Shown here piece by piece: positions 12,354 to 24,149 of a stretch of DNA of 64,000 bases. Under the pieces are notes generated by a model, which did no database searches, was not told the DNA's origin, and saw nothing but the letters and a program-made list of their open reading frames with translations. Within the stretch, counting starts at the first letter, position 1; each line of letters begins with the position of its first letter. Both the position numbers and the translations under genes were made by a program. Origin of the DNA: Clarkia xantiana subsp. parviflora. Lineage: Eukaryota > Streptophyta > Magnoliopsida > Myrtales > Onagraceae. Location: assembly GCA_036873135.1 (NCBI GenBank), contig JAPTYO010000001.1, forward strand, positions 26,465,774 to 26,529,773, given 5' to 3'.

Positions 12354-12354
12354 A

Positions 12355-12420
<66 letters not shown>
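12354..12420. repeat. (AT)n microsatellite
   Basis: Alternating AT run of about 65 bp inside Helitron 2. Confidence 0.97.
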
Positions 12421-12422
<2 letters not shown>

Positions 12423-12886
12423 CAAAAAAAAATGATTAGAGCATTTTTAATATTTTTAAGAAAAACAATTATTTCTAAAATTTCATTTGACGCCACAAAA
12501 GCAGTATGATAATAATATATGTTATATATACATATATTAGATGAAAAATTTATTAAAAGTGAAATTAAAATTGAGTTTATATAATATATTCAAACTTTTG
12601 GATTTAAATGTGATATAAAAATGTTGTCAGAAAACAATTTGGTATCCACAATATATATATAATTGAATTTTTAAATGTATTTTTTTTATATATATGTTTT
12701 ATATTTATATTCGGCTATATTTTGTATTAAAATATAACATTGATGTAAATTTAGTAAGTAATATATTTATATAATATTATACCCTAGATATCCAGCCCTA
12801 GATATATACATATATAATTGAATTTTTATATAACCCTAGCAAACCAATCCCTCCTTTTTCACACCAAACCCTAAACCTCTCTTCGT

Positions 12887-13452
12887 TAGGGGTGAAACCG
12901 GACCGGTCGGACCGGTTTTTAGCTTGTTTCGGTCGGGTATTTAAATTTTCGGTCCGGTTTTTTTCCTTTAAAAAATCCGACCAAAAAACCGTTTGAGGAA
13001 AAATAAACCGTCCATTAGTAGTACGGTTTTCGGTTTAAACCGAAAATCCAATATTTGTAATTACCATTATAAATTCTTGTTATTTTCATGGACAATATCA
13101 AATCGAAATGATAAATAACTTCCATTATTATAATTAAATAAACTATAAAATAAAAGTAGAAAAAATAATTTTCATAAGTGCCTTTTTTACAATTTATATT
13201 AACATAATTAATTAATTATATTAAGTAATATCAACTAATATAATACATATTGTATATATTTACTTAGTATAACGGTCGGTTCGGTCCCCACGGTCCTCAA
13301 AAATCAAAATCCGAACCGGACCGAAAATCCGAACTAGAGCAAAAAAATCCGACCAAAAACCAAACTGAATATTTCGGATTCGGTTTTTTCGGTCCGAATC
13401 GGTTCGGTTTCCACCGGTTTTTCGGACCAACCGGATTTTGGTTTCACCCCTA
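12887..13452. mobile_element. Short non-autonomous hAT element, 566 bp
   Basis: Termini TAGGGGTGAAACC and GGTTTCACCCCTA are perfect inverted repeats, with CTCTTCGT duplicated on both sides (12879-12886, 13453-13460). Subterminal GGACCGGTCGG and TTCGGTCCGAATCGG motifs match those of the 2.2-kb element at 5623-7818, so both belong to one family. It has no coding capacity. Confidence 0.94.
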
Positions 13453-13515
13453 CTCTTCGTAGTTTAGCTTTATGTTGTCCTAATATATATACTTCCTTCA
13501 CCAAGTTATATCATA

Positions 13516-13576
13516 TGAATCTCTTTGGTGACCGCCTTAGAGCTCTTGTGTTTGTCCCCTACCTCACTAAGACACT
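13516..13576 (+). pseudogene. Exon-like start interrupted by the copia insertion
   Basis: An ATG at 13516 opens a frame (MNLFGDRLRALVFVPYLT) that runs up to the left LTR at 13577 and may continue at 20031 with NIKKFNDEIDLF. Codon use and the later CAG-bounded segments in 20140-20541 suggest a gene fragment carried by Helitron 2. No family was recognised. Confidence 0.3.
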
Positions 13577-14331
13577 TGTTGGAAATATTGAGGGTAAATA
13601 TGCAAATTTATAAAGTCCATGGACCAAAATGCAACTAATCAAATCTCGGTTACTTACAAGTAATTCCTCCAATTAACATGCAAGATATAGGCAACACCGA
13701 AATTGTACGTATACTTCGACACGAAAACGAATACGTATTTTTATACTGAGGCCCGTGCTAATCACAGTCTCCTTAAGGCAATTTCGCCCCTCCCCACCCT
13801 CGGGTTATGCAAAGGGGTTTATACAAGGGGCGATCACCTCCCAGGATTCAACAGTGTCATCGAATCGTGTTATGCATGCAATACGCTCGACCGAACCGAA
13901 CCCAATACCTGAACTCAAACAAAGAACAGAAATGCCGACGACAACGGCTAAAAACAACTAGAAAGGTTGAACACGTCATAAGTCGAAATCAACCTAAGAA
14001 GAACTCTGCAATTCGTCAACACGAAGAACAGAGGAGGAGAAAAATAACTTGGATTCCAAAAATATGGATTCCGAAAATATTGGATACTCAACCAAAAGGA
14101 AGAGATCTAATTTTCTTCTTATATAAAAATGTGAAGAGGAAACTCATTTATATAGGAGATGAGAATGGGGGAGGAGAGCAATCTTTTCGATGTGGTACAA
14201 ATTCATTTAACAAATTCCATTCACAAAGAAATGGGCTAAACTAAGCATTGGGCTTCAAACAAAAAAGTTGGGCTCTAAACAAAATAGTTTATTAAACAAA
14301 AGTTAATAAGAATTGGCCCATTTTTCCAACA
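13577..14331 (-). repeat. 3' LTR of the copia element
   Basis: 755 bp. On the minus strand it carries TATATAAAT at 14154-14146, likely the LTR promoter. It is almost identical to 19276-20030, which means recent insertion or gene conversion. Confidence 0.93.
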
Positions 14332-15753
14332 ATCCCCCACATGAATGGAAATTGGAAATCTAGACACGAAATTTGAGTTCAACGGTCAATACCTGCAAAG
14401 GATAGGTAGGGGTGACCCCTTTGAACCTATCCCTTGTGAGATCATGCCTTCTCTACTGACTGATCGGTAGACGCGATGTCCTTGAACCGACTGTCGTTGG
14501 TGTAGATGACGACATAACCCACACAGGTACCTTCCTAGTATAGTTCGGTTCACGCCCTGTGATCCCTAGGCCCTGGATCACTAGCCTGGTTCTGCAAGCG
14601 TTTCTAAGAATTGCGCCCTCAACAATCCCTTTCGAAGCGGCCCCACTTCTCACTCGCATAGGTGATTCTATGTCTCAAGAGCATCTTCACGACTCTGAGT
14701 TCTCCTTACGAATCATTAAAAGCTTTGTGTGAAAATGACCTTGATTAAGTAATTTCCAATTACTGTTATAAGATCAACACCAGCAAAAGCTTAACCTCTT
14801 CTCCATCACTGTTTGCATCATAGGAATGGGCTTTGGGGTTTGACCCCCACAGTGACAACACTCACTCTTGTGATTAGGTTGTCCCATTGAACCAAGTTCT
14901 TGGGATCTCCAGTCATCATGGTTGGGTTTTCCTTCTCAAGAGTGTTTCCTCCACGGGCTTTGGCCCCATTCCTTTTCGACGCTTGGCCAAATAACTCTCT
15001 GTTTAACCCTTTCGGGTTGCGGATCCGCTATTTATCTGCCTACTTTACGATATCAGACACAATAAATATATTTGAGAGCAACTGTCTAATGGAATTATGA
15101 CGTATATGTCTAAACATTCCATTATGCAGGTTATACTGTGTTATACAGATTGATCGTCGCAACGTTGCATCAATGTTCTCAATCCAACAAAGTCCTCAGA
15201 CTATCATTTCCTGCAGGAATAATTTTGTTAATCCAACATCTAAATTTAGGTTGATTCTTATGTGGACAACAGGTTCGCAGAGTGTCCCATTTCCCAACCT
15301 TTAACAAAGGTTTTCAGGCCAAATAGGGGGTGCACCACTTATATCCGCGTTAATCTTGTCTTTTAAACAAAATCTTCAACCTTTCATTAGATTGGATTTT
15401 ATTTGGATTAAACCAAAAAACAAATTCATCAATCTTTGCACTAACACAGGTTTTGGCCAATTAGTAAAATCCTCGAGAAAATGGCATAGCCATTCTGCAT
15501 CTTCGGCACATTTTTCCAGTACAATAACTCAGACTTGATCGTCGATCTGGCTATGACTGTTTGTTTTTAGGATTTTCTACGACACTATTGCACCTCGTAA
15601 GGTGAATACGTAACCACTTATGCTCAATGTGGTAGTGTCTAATCGGATATCCATTTTGCATCACTATAACATTCTATCACATAAGGATATCTCTTTGTCT
15701 AGACCATGATTACGAATAAGTCTCAGATATCTAAGTACCCTGATTACCTCGTT

Positions 15754-16584
15754 CTAGTGGTCAACACTGAGGTTACTCGTATATCGACTCAACACACTTA
15801 CAACGTGAGCGATATCAGGTCTAGTGCATGACATTAAGTACATGACACTTCCAATAATTTGAGCGTACTCAATTTGGGTAAAACATTCTCCCTTGTTCTT
15901 TGAAAAATACTTACTCAAATCTATTAGAGTAATGACCTCGTTCTTGTCATCTTTGTTGAATTTATCCAAAATCTTGTCAATATATGAGTTTGACTTAAAA
16001 TGAGACTTTCCGATGATCTACTGAGTTTTAATCCAAAGATCACATCGGCAAGATTCATGTCTTTCATGTCAATACTCAAATTCAACATAGGTCCAGTGGA
16101 CCAGACTACCTCATCGTTTTTTCCAACGATTAACATCAACGTAAAACGTTTGTCATACTTATTTATTTTGAAACATTTCTCCAATAAAACGCTGTCAAAT
16201 TTATCAAGCCAGTGTTTAGGCATCTGTCTAAGACCATACAGAGAATTGACAAGGTTACATGCTTTCTTTTCCTGCTCTCGCGCAGAGAAACTCTCAAGTT
16301 GTTCTATGTAGATTTATTCCTCTAAACCTCCATGTAAGAAAGCTGTTTTTCACATCCATTCGTTGTATTTCTAGATTTCGCAAGGCTGCAATCGTAAGCA
16401 CCATCCTTATGAATGTGATTCTAGATACTGGAGAAAATGTATCAAAATAATCCAGTCCTTTCTTTTGTCTATAGTCTTTTATGACAAGTCGGGCTTTGTA
16501 ATTATCAATTGATCCATCTTCGTTCATTTTACGTTTGAATATCCACTTGTAGCCTAACGGTTTGTCTCCGGGCGGAAGATCCAC
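15754..16584 (-). pseudogene. Copia reverse transcriptase remnant
   Basis: Three frames on the minus strand make a broken copia RT. 16584-16294 has the N-terminal part (KPLGYKWIFKRKMNEDGS, YKARLV, then DTFSPVSRIT and MDVKNSFL). 16223-15924 has DKFDSVLLEKCFKIN and the conserved DMKDMNLADVIFGLKLSRSS. 15969-15754 has CFTQIEYAQIIGSVMYLMS followed by TRPDIAHVVSVLSRYTSN. The YVDD catalytic block expected between the second frame's two conserved parts is replaced by unrelated residues. With frameshifts and a lost active site the enzyme cannot work. Integrase, protease and gag were not recognised. Confidence 0.85.
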
Positions 16585-19275
16585 CAGCTCTCAAGTGTTG
16601 TTCTGCAAGATGGATTCAATATCACTGTTGATTGCCTATTTTCATAGAGGTCTCTCAGAAGAGTTTACGGCTTCGTGGTAAGTCTAAGGTTCGACTTCAA
16701 GCATATAGGTCAAAAAAACTGGACCATAGGATTTTTCAATCCTTGCCCTTTTACTCATCATGGGCTTGACCTCGGTTTCGACCTCGGTTTCAACCTCGGT
16801 CTCGACCTTAACATGCCCTCCATGTTCTCGGTCTTGACTATTTTTCCTCTATAGTCTCATATGCTTGCCTCTCTTCTAGACTTAGCCAAAAATACATTTT
16901 CCAAAGAAAAATGCATTTCTTGATTACATTAACGTATCTTTGTGTTTATTCGACACTTTCGATTCAAACAGAAGAAACCGATACGCGTTACTGTTCTGAG
17001 CATATCTTATGCAATCAACAGTTTAGCGCATGTATGCGCCTTTTCCGTAGAGGTATCATAACTTTTAGCAAGACACCCCCACATTTGAAGGCACAACTCA
17101 AACAGAGTTTATCTTCCTTCTTATGGGGTACCTTATTCAAAAGGTAATTGCTAACAAACATGGTCTCAACCACATTATTTTATTTCTTCCAGGAAAATTT
17201 TAACGTGCTAACACACGATTTTGGTATGAAGTTATTACAAACTCTCAACCACATCATCATTGATCATCAGATCACCATCGTACCAATGTAGGTCATCAGA
17301 CCGTCAAAACATCAACGTTTTTTTTTTCTCAGACCGTTGCGTTTTTCAAACGGTATGATCCTCAGACCAATAAAAGGCCTCGACCTGTTGCACCGCAAGT
17401 GCCAAAACAGCATTTTCACATGCCTAATGACAATCCACTCACCCACTAAGCCAAAACCTTGACCGTCGACAACGTTATTAATACTAATTAATCCAAAATA
17501 AACATTAAAACGTTGCCCGGTTGGATCGAACCCGCAACCCAACTCCATCAGGGTTTTATGCGGTGTGCAATGACTTCACCGATTAAATCGTGTTTAAGTC
17601 AACATTCTCTAAACAGAGAATAATTGTTGCCGCATTTCTCATTGCGAAAACAATTAATTATTTAGTTGAAACTCAAGTTTTTATTTGTAAACCATGAATT
17701 TGTTATGGTTTCATATTTTCCTTCATCAAGTATACATAGCAATATTTCGTACTATCATCTACTAACGTAATGAAGTACTTATTTTTCGCATCGCGTTTGG
17801 ACATGTATTAAGTCGCAAACATCGCTATGTATTTAGAACAAGAAGTTCGGTAACCCTATCGACCGAATAAGTTTCGTTTCAACGCAAACTTCACATTTAA
17901 GTTCTTGATCTATTTTGATTTAGGAATATGAACCATGTTAGATAACCTCCGCAAGGTATCGTAATTAACAGGTCCTAAATTATTGTGCCACAAATTCAGC
18001 ACAATAAGGAACATTCTTATTTCACGTTCACTTTAAGCACTACGGCCAATGCAAAACCAATTTTACTCATGTTTACTTTAGGCTCTACGGCCATTACACT
18101 TAAAGTAATTCAACTTCATCTCAATCAAATTTGTCGTCTATCCGTATTTAACGTACAGTTCTTTTGACGATTTCGAGTGCTCCCAACAGGGATGCTTCCT
18201 CCTCATTTTTTATTTCCAGATTTTGTCAAAAAGAATTCCATCTTATGACTTCAACTTATGAAGTAAGTCTCGGCGACTTTCCGGCAACATAGACGGTATC
18301 CTAGACGAGTGTCCAACCCCGCGCCGGCATCTGCGATATCATAACTTGCAGAATAATCGTATTTATAGACCACATCGAGAAGATTGTAGTCTTTCTCAAT
18401 TTTAGAGTTGTTTGCCAAGTGATAGCTACATTCTCATTGAGTAGCGTTCAAACATTGGACTTATGACCAACCCCCTTAGATTTATTAGAAGTCCGAGTAT
18501 TTGGTACCCGACTCCACAATAGTAATTAATCCGGAACCTCAAATTTGGATTACTGATATTCAAATAACGATTTGAATATCTGATTTCAGTAATTAAGTTT
18601 CATCACTTCAATTACAAAAATCAATTTTTTTTCCTTCCTTATGTTGGACAGAAAATAAACCTGGACACGGTTAAATTCGGTTTTAACAAAACCAGACTCA
18701 CACGGAGCTAACCTTCTGAGTAAACACTCATGTACATTTATCGCGGCATACATACGTGCCAAGGTTTAGGTGTGTACAATCGATTCGTTGATTCACACGT
18801 ACATTTATATACAATCTTATACTCAGTGTTTAGACAAGGAAATAAAATTCCATAACAGTTGTCATACACACTCAATCGGTTTTAAACGATTTCTTAATCC
18901 AATTTTCAACAATGGATTCAACGACCCCATAAGCCCCAACGGCTAAAGTGGGTCAAGTGACCAAAGCCTCCTTATCAAACAAACTCAATAACCTTGACCA
19001 TCTCGATTGGTCATAATAGTCTCAACGACTTAGTGACCTCAACGGTCCTAATAGCCTCAACGGCTTTTGACGACTTTATCAGTCTCGAGGGCCTAAATGG
19101 CCTTAGTGATTTTATCAGTCGCATGTGCTCTCGAGCATGTTCACATTCTCAACAACATCATTGTTCGACAATATTTGTGAACTTTAGAGAATAAATAATT
19201 TTCTCCAAAAATTGAATCTCAAAATTCAATTAAGCATCCTCTCATAAAACCAACAAATAAAATTTGCCTTAAGAT

Positions 19276-20030
19276 TGTTGGAAATATTGAGGGTAAATAT
19301 GCAAATTTATAAAGTCCATGGACCAAAATGCAACTAATCAAATCTCGGTTACTTACAAGTAATTCCTCCAATTAACATGCAAGATATAGGCAACACCGAA
19401 ATTGTACGTATACTTCGACACGAAAACGAATACGTATTTTTATACTGAGGCCCGTGCTAATCACAGTCTCCTTAAGGCAATTTCGCCCCTCCCCACCCTC
19501 GGGTTATGCAAAGGGGTTTATACAAGGGGCGATCACCTCCCAGGATTCAACAGTGTCATCGAATCGTGTTATGCATGCAATACGCTCGACCGAACCGAAC
19601 CCAATACCTGAACTCAAACAAAGAACAGAAATGCCGACGACAACGGCTAAAAACAACTAGAAAGGTTGAACACGTCATAAGTCGAAATCAACCTAAGAAG
19701 AACTCTGCAATTCGTCAACACGAAGAACAGAGGAGGAGAAAAATAACTTGGATTCCAAAAATATGGATTCCGAAAATATTGGATACTCAACCAAAAGGAA
19801 GAGATCTAATTTTCTTCTTATATAAAAATGTGAAGAGGAAACTCATTTATATAGGAGATGAGAATGGGGGAGGAGAGCAATCTTTTCGATGTGGTACAAA
19901 TTCATTTAACAAATTCCATTCACAAAGAAATAGGCTAAACTAAGCATTGGGCTTCAAACAAAAAAGTTGGGCTCTAAACAAAATAGTTTATTAAACAAAA
20001 GTTAATAAGAATTGGCCCATTTTTCCAACA
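19276..20030 (-). repeat. 5' LTR of the copia element
   Basis: 755 bp, near-identical partner of 13577-14331. The minus-strand TATATAAAT lies at 19853-19845. A diverged relative of this LTR is at 41864-42600. Confidence 0.93.
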
Positions 20031-20139
20031 ATAACATCAAAAAATTCAATGATGAAATAGATTTGTTCATATATATATATATATATATATATATCATTGT
20101 TTAGTCTTGATTTATTTCTCTGGCTGACTGCAGATTCAT

Positions 20140-20541
20140 GTGTATATAGAAGTGATAAGGACGATGATCTTGATATTTTCAGTGAACTGCAATTCCGAGA
20201 GAGTGAGGACTTTTTAATTCAATCGGTGGATGATTTTAAATACGCATTCAGTAATAGAACTCTTTAAATTTATGAAATTTTACGTGTTGCTAATGGATTG
20301 ATTTTTTTAATACTTTTACGTGATACCAACGAAGTTGATACATTTTTCGAATTCTGAGGTTGGAATAGCCATTCATACTAGGAGAGAGTAGTGACTTGAT
20401 GTCCTCTTAATTATTTCAGGAGGATTTGGGGTGTAGTGTACTACCGGTGCTACCGTAGTGGTGTAATCGGAGCCACGATGGTCGAGTTCGTTGAAGTAGA
20501 TACAAATAATGTAGCACCAAAGTTGGCAAATACAAGAGAGG
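20140..20541 (+). pseudogene. Exon-like segments in Helitron 2
   Basis: After CTGCAG (20132), the frame SCVYRSDKDDDLDIFSELQ continues about 43 codons to a stop near 20268. A second segment after TTTCAG (20420) runs to AGAGAG/GTAAAT at about 20541 and includes MVEFVEVDTNNVAPKLANTR. Bounding AG and GT dinucleotides and the acidic, codon-like composition suggest captured exons. No family was recognised. Confidence 0.35.
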
Positions 20542-20659
20542 TAAATATTACATTAATTACCGAATGCTCAGTCTACACTATTACGTCTCAGTTGACGCGC
20601 CCAAGACATCCCTTCGAGTTGTATCTAGATATCTCATACATAATTTAGTCGATTTTTTT

Positions 20660-21110
20660 ATTCTATTTGTTATAATTTAGGTTATTGATAATTATACATT
20701 ATTGTTTTAGAAAACCTCCATGGAGAGATGACATGCATGAAGTTCACGAACAAGGTAAATGAAGTTGTTTCCCTTCTCTTCCCTTCTATTTGTATGTAAT
20801 ATATCTTATACATAATTTAGCCGATTCTTTTTGTTTGTTATAATTTATGTTATTGATAATTATACATTATTGTTTTAATTAGAAAACCTCCGTGAAGAGA
20901 TGACATGCATGAAGTTCAAGAACAAAATAAATGAGGTTGTTTCCCTCGATCTCGCATTCTATGTATATATCTCATATATAATTTAGTCGGTTTTTTTAAT
21001 ATTGTTTTTGTTATAATTTATGTTATCGATAATTATACTTTATTTTTTTAGAAAACCTCCGTGAAGAGATGACATGCATGAAGTTCACGAACAAGATAAA
21101 TGAGGTCATT
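20660..21110 (+). repeat. Exon-bearing tandem triplication (about 170 bp x 3)
   Basis: Three copies of one unit start at 20711, 20883 and 21052. Each has a TTTTAG-type acceptor, a 44-nt exon-like block (AAAACCTCC, GAGATGACATGCATGAAGTT) and a GTAAAT donor, which has mutated to ATAAAT in copies two and three. The flanking intron-like DNA (TTATTGATAATTATA) is repeated as well. The block can encode ENLREEMTCMKFTNK. It lies just before the 3' terminus of Helitron 2. Confidence 0.8.
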
Positions 21111-21292
21111 AAATGCTTTAATTGAATTAATGTATTATTATTAATTAAATATTTGTAGAAAAAATATATTAATATTTTCAAATATTTTTTCATATATATA
21201 GTTTTATATTCAATAAATCAATATAATATAATTTTTTAATTTAATTGTTAGTTGGAATTTTTCCCCGCGCGGTGCGCGGGGTTAGTAGCTAG

Positions 21293-21557
21293 TAAATTAT
21301 TGATTCAGTTCCCTTCTTTTAACAATTTCCGAATAAATAATTTATTTTCCTTACAAATAGATCATTAATTTATAAGAGAAATAAATTTATGTATTTCGAA
21401 AATTGTTGAAAATGCTTTATAATTATAATATTTCAATTTTTTCTTTAAGAAAATAATTTTCTTAGTAAAAGTCTTGTTAGAAATATTCAAAATTATGAAG
21501 AAAATCCCTTAACAAATTTTAATATTTGTGATTGTTTTTGTTTTTGTTTAAAAGTTA
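21293..21557. other. AT-rich spacer
   Basis: No frame or repeat was recognised between the Helitron 3' end and the CACTA terminus. Confidence 0.35.
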
Positions 21558-21900
21558 CACTACAAGAAAAATAAGTTTTACCTACAGCAGAATTACTGAC
21601 CAAGCCGCCGGTCGGGAATGTACTGCCGTTTCCCGACTGGATTACGTCTGATTAGAGAGAAAAAATGTTCCTGGCCTTTTACTGACCGATTTGTTCCGAT
21701 CTATTCTCCCGGCAAGCAAGCGGTGGGAACGAAATCAAAAATACCCACTGGTACCTGACGCTCCTTGCTCGGACGGAGATTCCCTTAGCTAAATCTGACT
21801 GACATACACCTCAGCCGTTTCCAAACGATTTCCTTACGGGAATTTTAACAGGCCGACGATTTTCAACCTATTAAACAGTGTGTTCGCTACAACCCCAGTA
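21558..21900 (+). mobile_element. CACTA (En/Spm-type) element terminus
   Basis: CACTACAAGAAAAATAAG is the typical plant CACTA terminal inverted repeat. It is followed by a GC-richer zone of short repeated motifs (GCCGGTCGGGA, CCCGACTGG, GACCGATTT), as in CACTA subterminal regions. A matching CTTGTAGTG end was not found downstream, so the element's extent is unknown. The broken transposon protein at 22440-23640 may belong to it. Confidence 0.7.
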
Positions 21901-22211
21901 AGCGCGTTGACACATTCCATGGTTATGCAGACACATGTATTAATATTATTCAAACAAGAAAAAATTAAATATATGGCGTGCGGCTGTTGAAGTCATTTCC
22001 GGTTTGTATTTTGTTGTGCTTTAACTACCTGTATGAAGTAAAATATGTTGTGTTGCTTGTGCTGGCAGACTTGGTCCTTCTATTATTTCCATGCTCGTAA
22101 GTTAAGCTGATGACAATGTTTCAACGTCATGTCAACCCACAGTTGAACCGTTACTAAACACGCTAAACGTCTTGTTTAACCCTACATAACCGTCAACATA
22201 ATGGCAATAAC

Positions 22212-22336
22212 TATAAGGGAATAAGATATATTAGAGATAAATATATCTTATTATATTTAGATATATCTATTCATAATCTAGATATATCTAAATATAATAA
22301 GATATATCTATCTCTAATATATCGTATTCCCTTATA
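22212..22336. mobile_element. Perfect-hairpin MITE, 125 bp
   Basis: TATAAGGGAATAAGATATAT and its inverted copy enclose two almost fully complementary arms with a loop of about 9 bp (TTCATAATC). ATAAC flanks both sides (22207-22211, 22337-22341), a candidate 5-bp target duplication. Too short to code. A transcript would fold into a long dsRNA stem. Confidence 0.8.
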
Positions 22337-22439
22337 ATAACAACACAACATTCTCGACTGTCTTAACAGAATAATCAAATGGCAGGCATAAACAAAAGAG
22401 TTCACAAAAAAAAAAAAGGTATCTCCATTCAAGCATCAT

Positions 22440-23640
22440 CATCCAAATCGACTTTCCGTCCATCGTCAACGTCCTCCTCGTCATCTCCATCTACTGATTC
22501 ATCCTCTCCGTCATCGGGCTGTTCATCCTGGTACCATGTATGATCTTTTTAATCGCCTTGACATTTTTCTCCACTGAATCCAAACATTTGTCCATCTTGT
22601 TCTCAATCTTCGAAATGGTCTGAAGCATGTCCAACACACCTGCCATGGTCAAACCCGAAATGAGTTTATTCAGCATGTTTTTCCACTTCAACCGCACAAG
22701 TTTCCAGGTGTCTGGGTCCAGTTCTATTCCCATAAGCCGCAGACCCTTCCAATCGTACATAGCAATTTGTACCACATCTATGTCTTTCAAAAACGGGACT
22801 TGGAAGTGTTTGAAATCGCGCGTCAACACCGATCTGTACGGAGAATACGCAAGTTTCCCTGTGATTGACCTCCTCATCTCCATCAATAGCATATGCAATA
22901 TGTTCAATTATACCTTTTAATGAGATGTTCAAGGGCCAGAAGGTCAAGTTGATGCATCCTAGCGTAGCAACCCCGAACGGGGCAAAAGCATGTGGGCTAT
23001 TGTATGGTGAGGAACACAATTCTCCGGAGATAACTTGCCAATATGGTTAAACCTTCTTTTACCTCGTATACTCCGCGATGCAAGAAGTCAGCAGCCATGT
23101 CCATGTCTTCTTGACCTAGTGCATATATATCGACTCCTGTGGCCTTGATACGAAGAATGCTACCATGTGTTTCAGCATTAAACGCTATGGGCAAATTAGA
23201 GATGCGGGTGCGGATGTTCTCTCCATCAGCAGCCAATTCCATATACCCGTAAAATTCATGGACGTAAGTTGGATATACCGGCTCGTTTAGACTGAAGAAT
23301 TCCCATACGGGAGGCTTCTTAATTTGTGTTGCCCAACCGATCACCTTATCAGTGAACAAAGATTCAACCACAACCCGGCAGAGGGAGATGACTCTCTTCC
23401 TAACCAACTCTATATGTACAAACGAATCACCAGTCGGCGGGAAGTCTCGCGTTCGGTTGCCAGTTGAATGCTCTGGTTCCCCCATCCACTTCCTGTGGGG
23501 GAACGGGAGTGTCCACGTTTTCCATTGGCTGGCCAATGTTACCGCCGGATGGCTGTTCAGCTCGAGGCATTTCAGCACCCCGTGTAAGTAGTTTTCTTCA
23601 AATCCAGTCCCATAAAGTTTGTTCTTCGCCACGAGCAATC
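22440..23640 (-). pseudogene. Putative plant transposon protein (broken)
   Basis: The frame from 23638 contains PVYPTYVHEFYGYMEL, then a basic stretch, then IAFNAETHGSILRIKATGVDIY. This pattern fits the 'putative plant transposon protein' domain family found near plant DNA transposons and gypsy elements. After a frame change the C-terminal part continues at about 22850-22491 with AYSPYRSVLTRDFKHFQVP and a lysine-rich coiled tail (ISKIENKMDKCLDSVEKN). An acidic Asp/Glu-rich tail lies around 22440-22500. The N-terminal end (23638-23400) is uncertain. Function of the family is not established. Confidence 0.6.
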
Positions 23641-24080
23641 GTTTTATACCGTTTAGGCCGCAGCTGACCTACTGTTGGGTCATTAGATTTTCTTATACTC
23701 CTGGTGTGCATTGTTCATGGTACAGACAAACATACTACATATGAGGACAGCTGCTCGTTTTGGGATTGTTTTCATATAATCGTAGTCACATATGTAACAC
23801 AACAGTAGGTATAATAAAACACAGCTCTGACAACTAAACAAATATGGTATTGAAGTTTTGATAACTCATAACTGAATCGGTAACCCTACAGACGAAATCA
23901 AATATCATGCAATTTTGGTAAACTCTAAGTTTGTACCCAGGACAACCATTTTCTTTTTTCGCAACCCGTCAAGCAGTGTAATTAAAGGCTAGTCAGAAAT
24001 GTGTACCGTCAATGGCTTTGATGTTCTATTACCACAATAGCACCCAATTTCATAAACAAACCCCAACTTTTGTACAAGCT
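23641..24080. other. Non-coding stretch, possibly an intron
   Basis: No frame was recognised. It lies between the transposon-protein frame and the duplicated 5' module at 24150-24560 and may be an intron of one minus-strand transcript. Confidence 0.3.
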
Positions 24081-24149
24081 GTAATAGTTACTGCAAGATG
24101 CAGTTACATTTATTCAATGTCGAAAACAGAGTGTACAATACCATAACTG

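Larger units (their letters stand above)
13577..20030 (-). mobile_element. Young Ty1/copia-type LTR element with degraded coding region
   Basis: Two 755-bp LTRs (13577-14331 and 19276-20030), bounded by TGTTGG and CCAACA, look identical by eye apart from a G/A change (14234 versus 19933). Coding remnants read on the minus strand, so the right LTR is the 5' one. On that strand a purine tract GTGGGGGAT lies just upstream of the left (3') LTR. The sequence after the 5' LTR is not a typical tRNA-Met primer site. No 5-bp target duplication is evident (flanks ACACT and ATAAC). The 4.9-kb inside holds only RT fragments. Confidence 0.88.
11819..21292 (+). mobile_element. Helitron 2, carrying nested insertions
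   Basis: The first 270 bp repeat the 5' region of Helitron 1 (ATTAATTCGG, GTTTCCTAATTTAATCG, GGTCTCTACGCAATTTAA). The 3' end is CCCCGCGCGGTGCGCGGGG, then AGCTAG, followed by T at 21293. It starts exactly at the 3' end of Helitron 1, giving a head-to-tail pair. It contains a (TA)n run (12354-12420), a 566-bp hAT element, a 6.45-kb copia-type element and exon-like segments (13516-13576, 20140-20268, 20420-20541, 20711-21095). No helicase frame was found. The single-element reading of 11819-21292 is inferred from the termini. Confidence 0.65.

Noticed and set aside
13703..14244. Overlapping frames repeated at 19402-19943
   Set aside because: They are within the two LTR copies of the copia element and read in the sense opposite to its pol; duplicated LTR sequence explains them.
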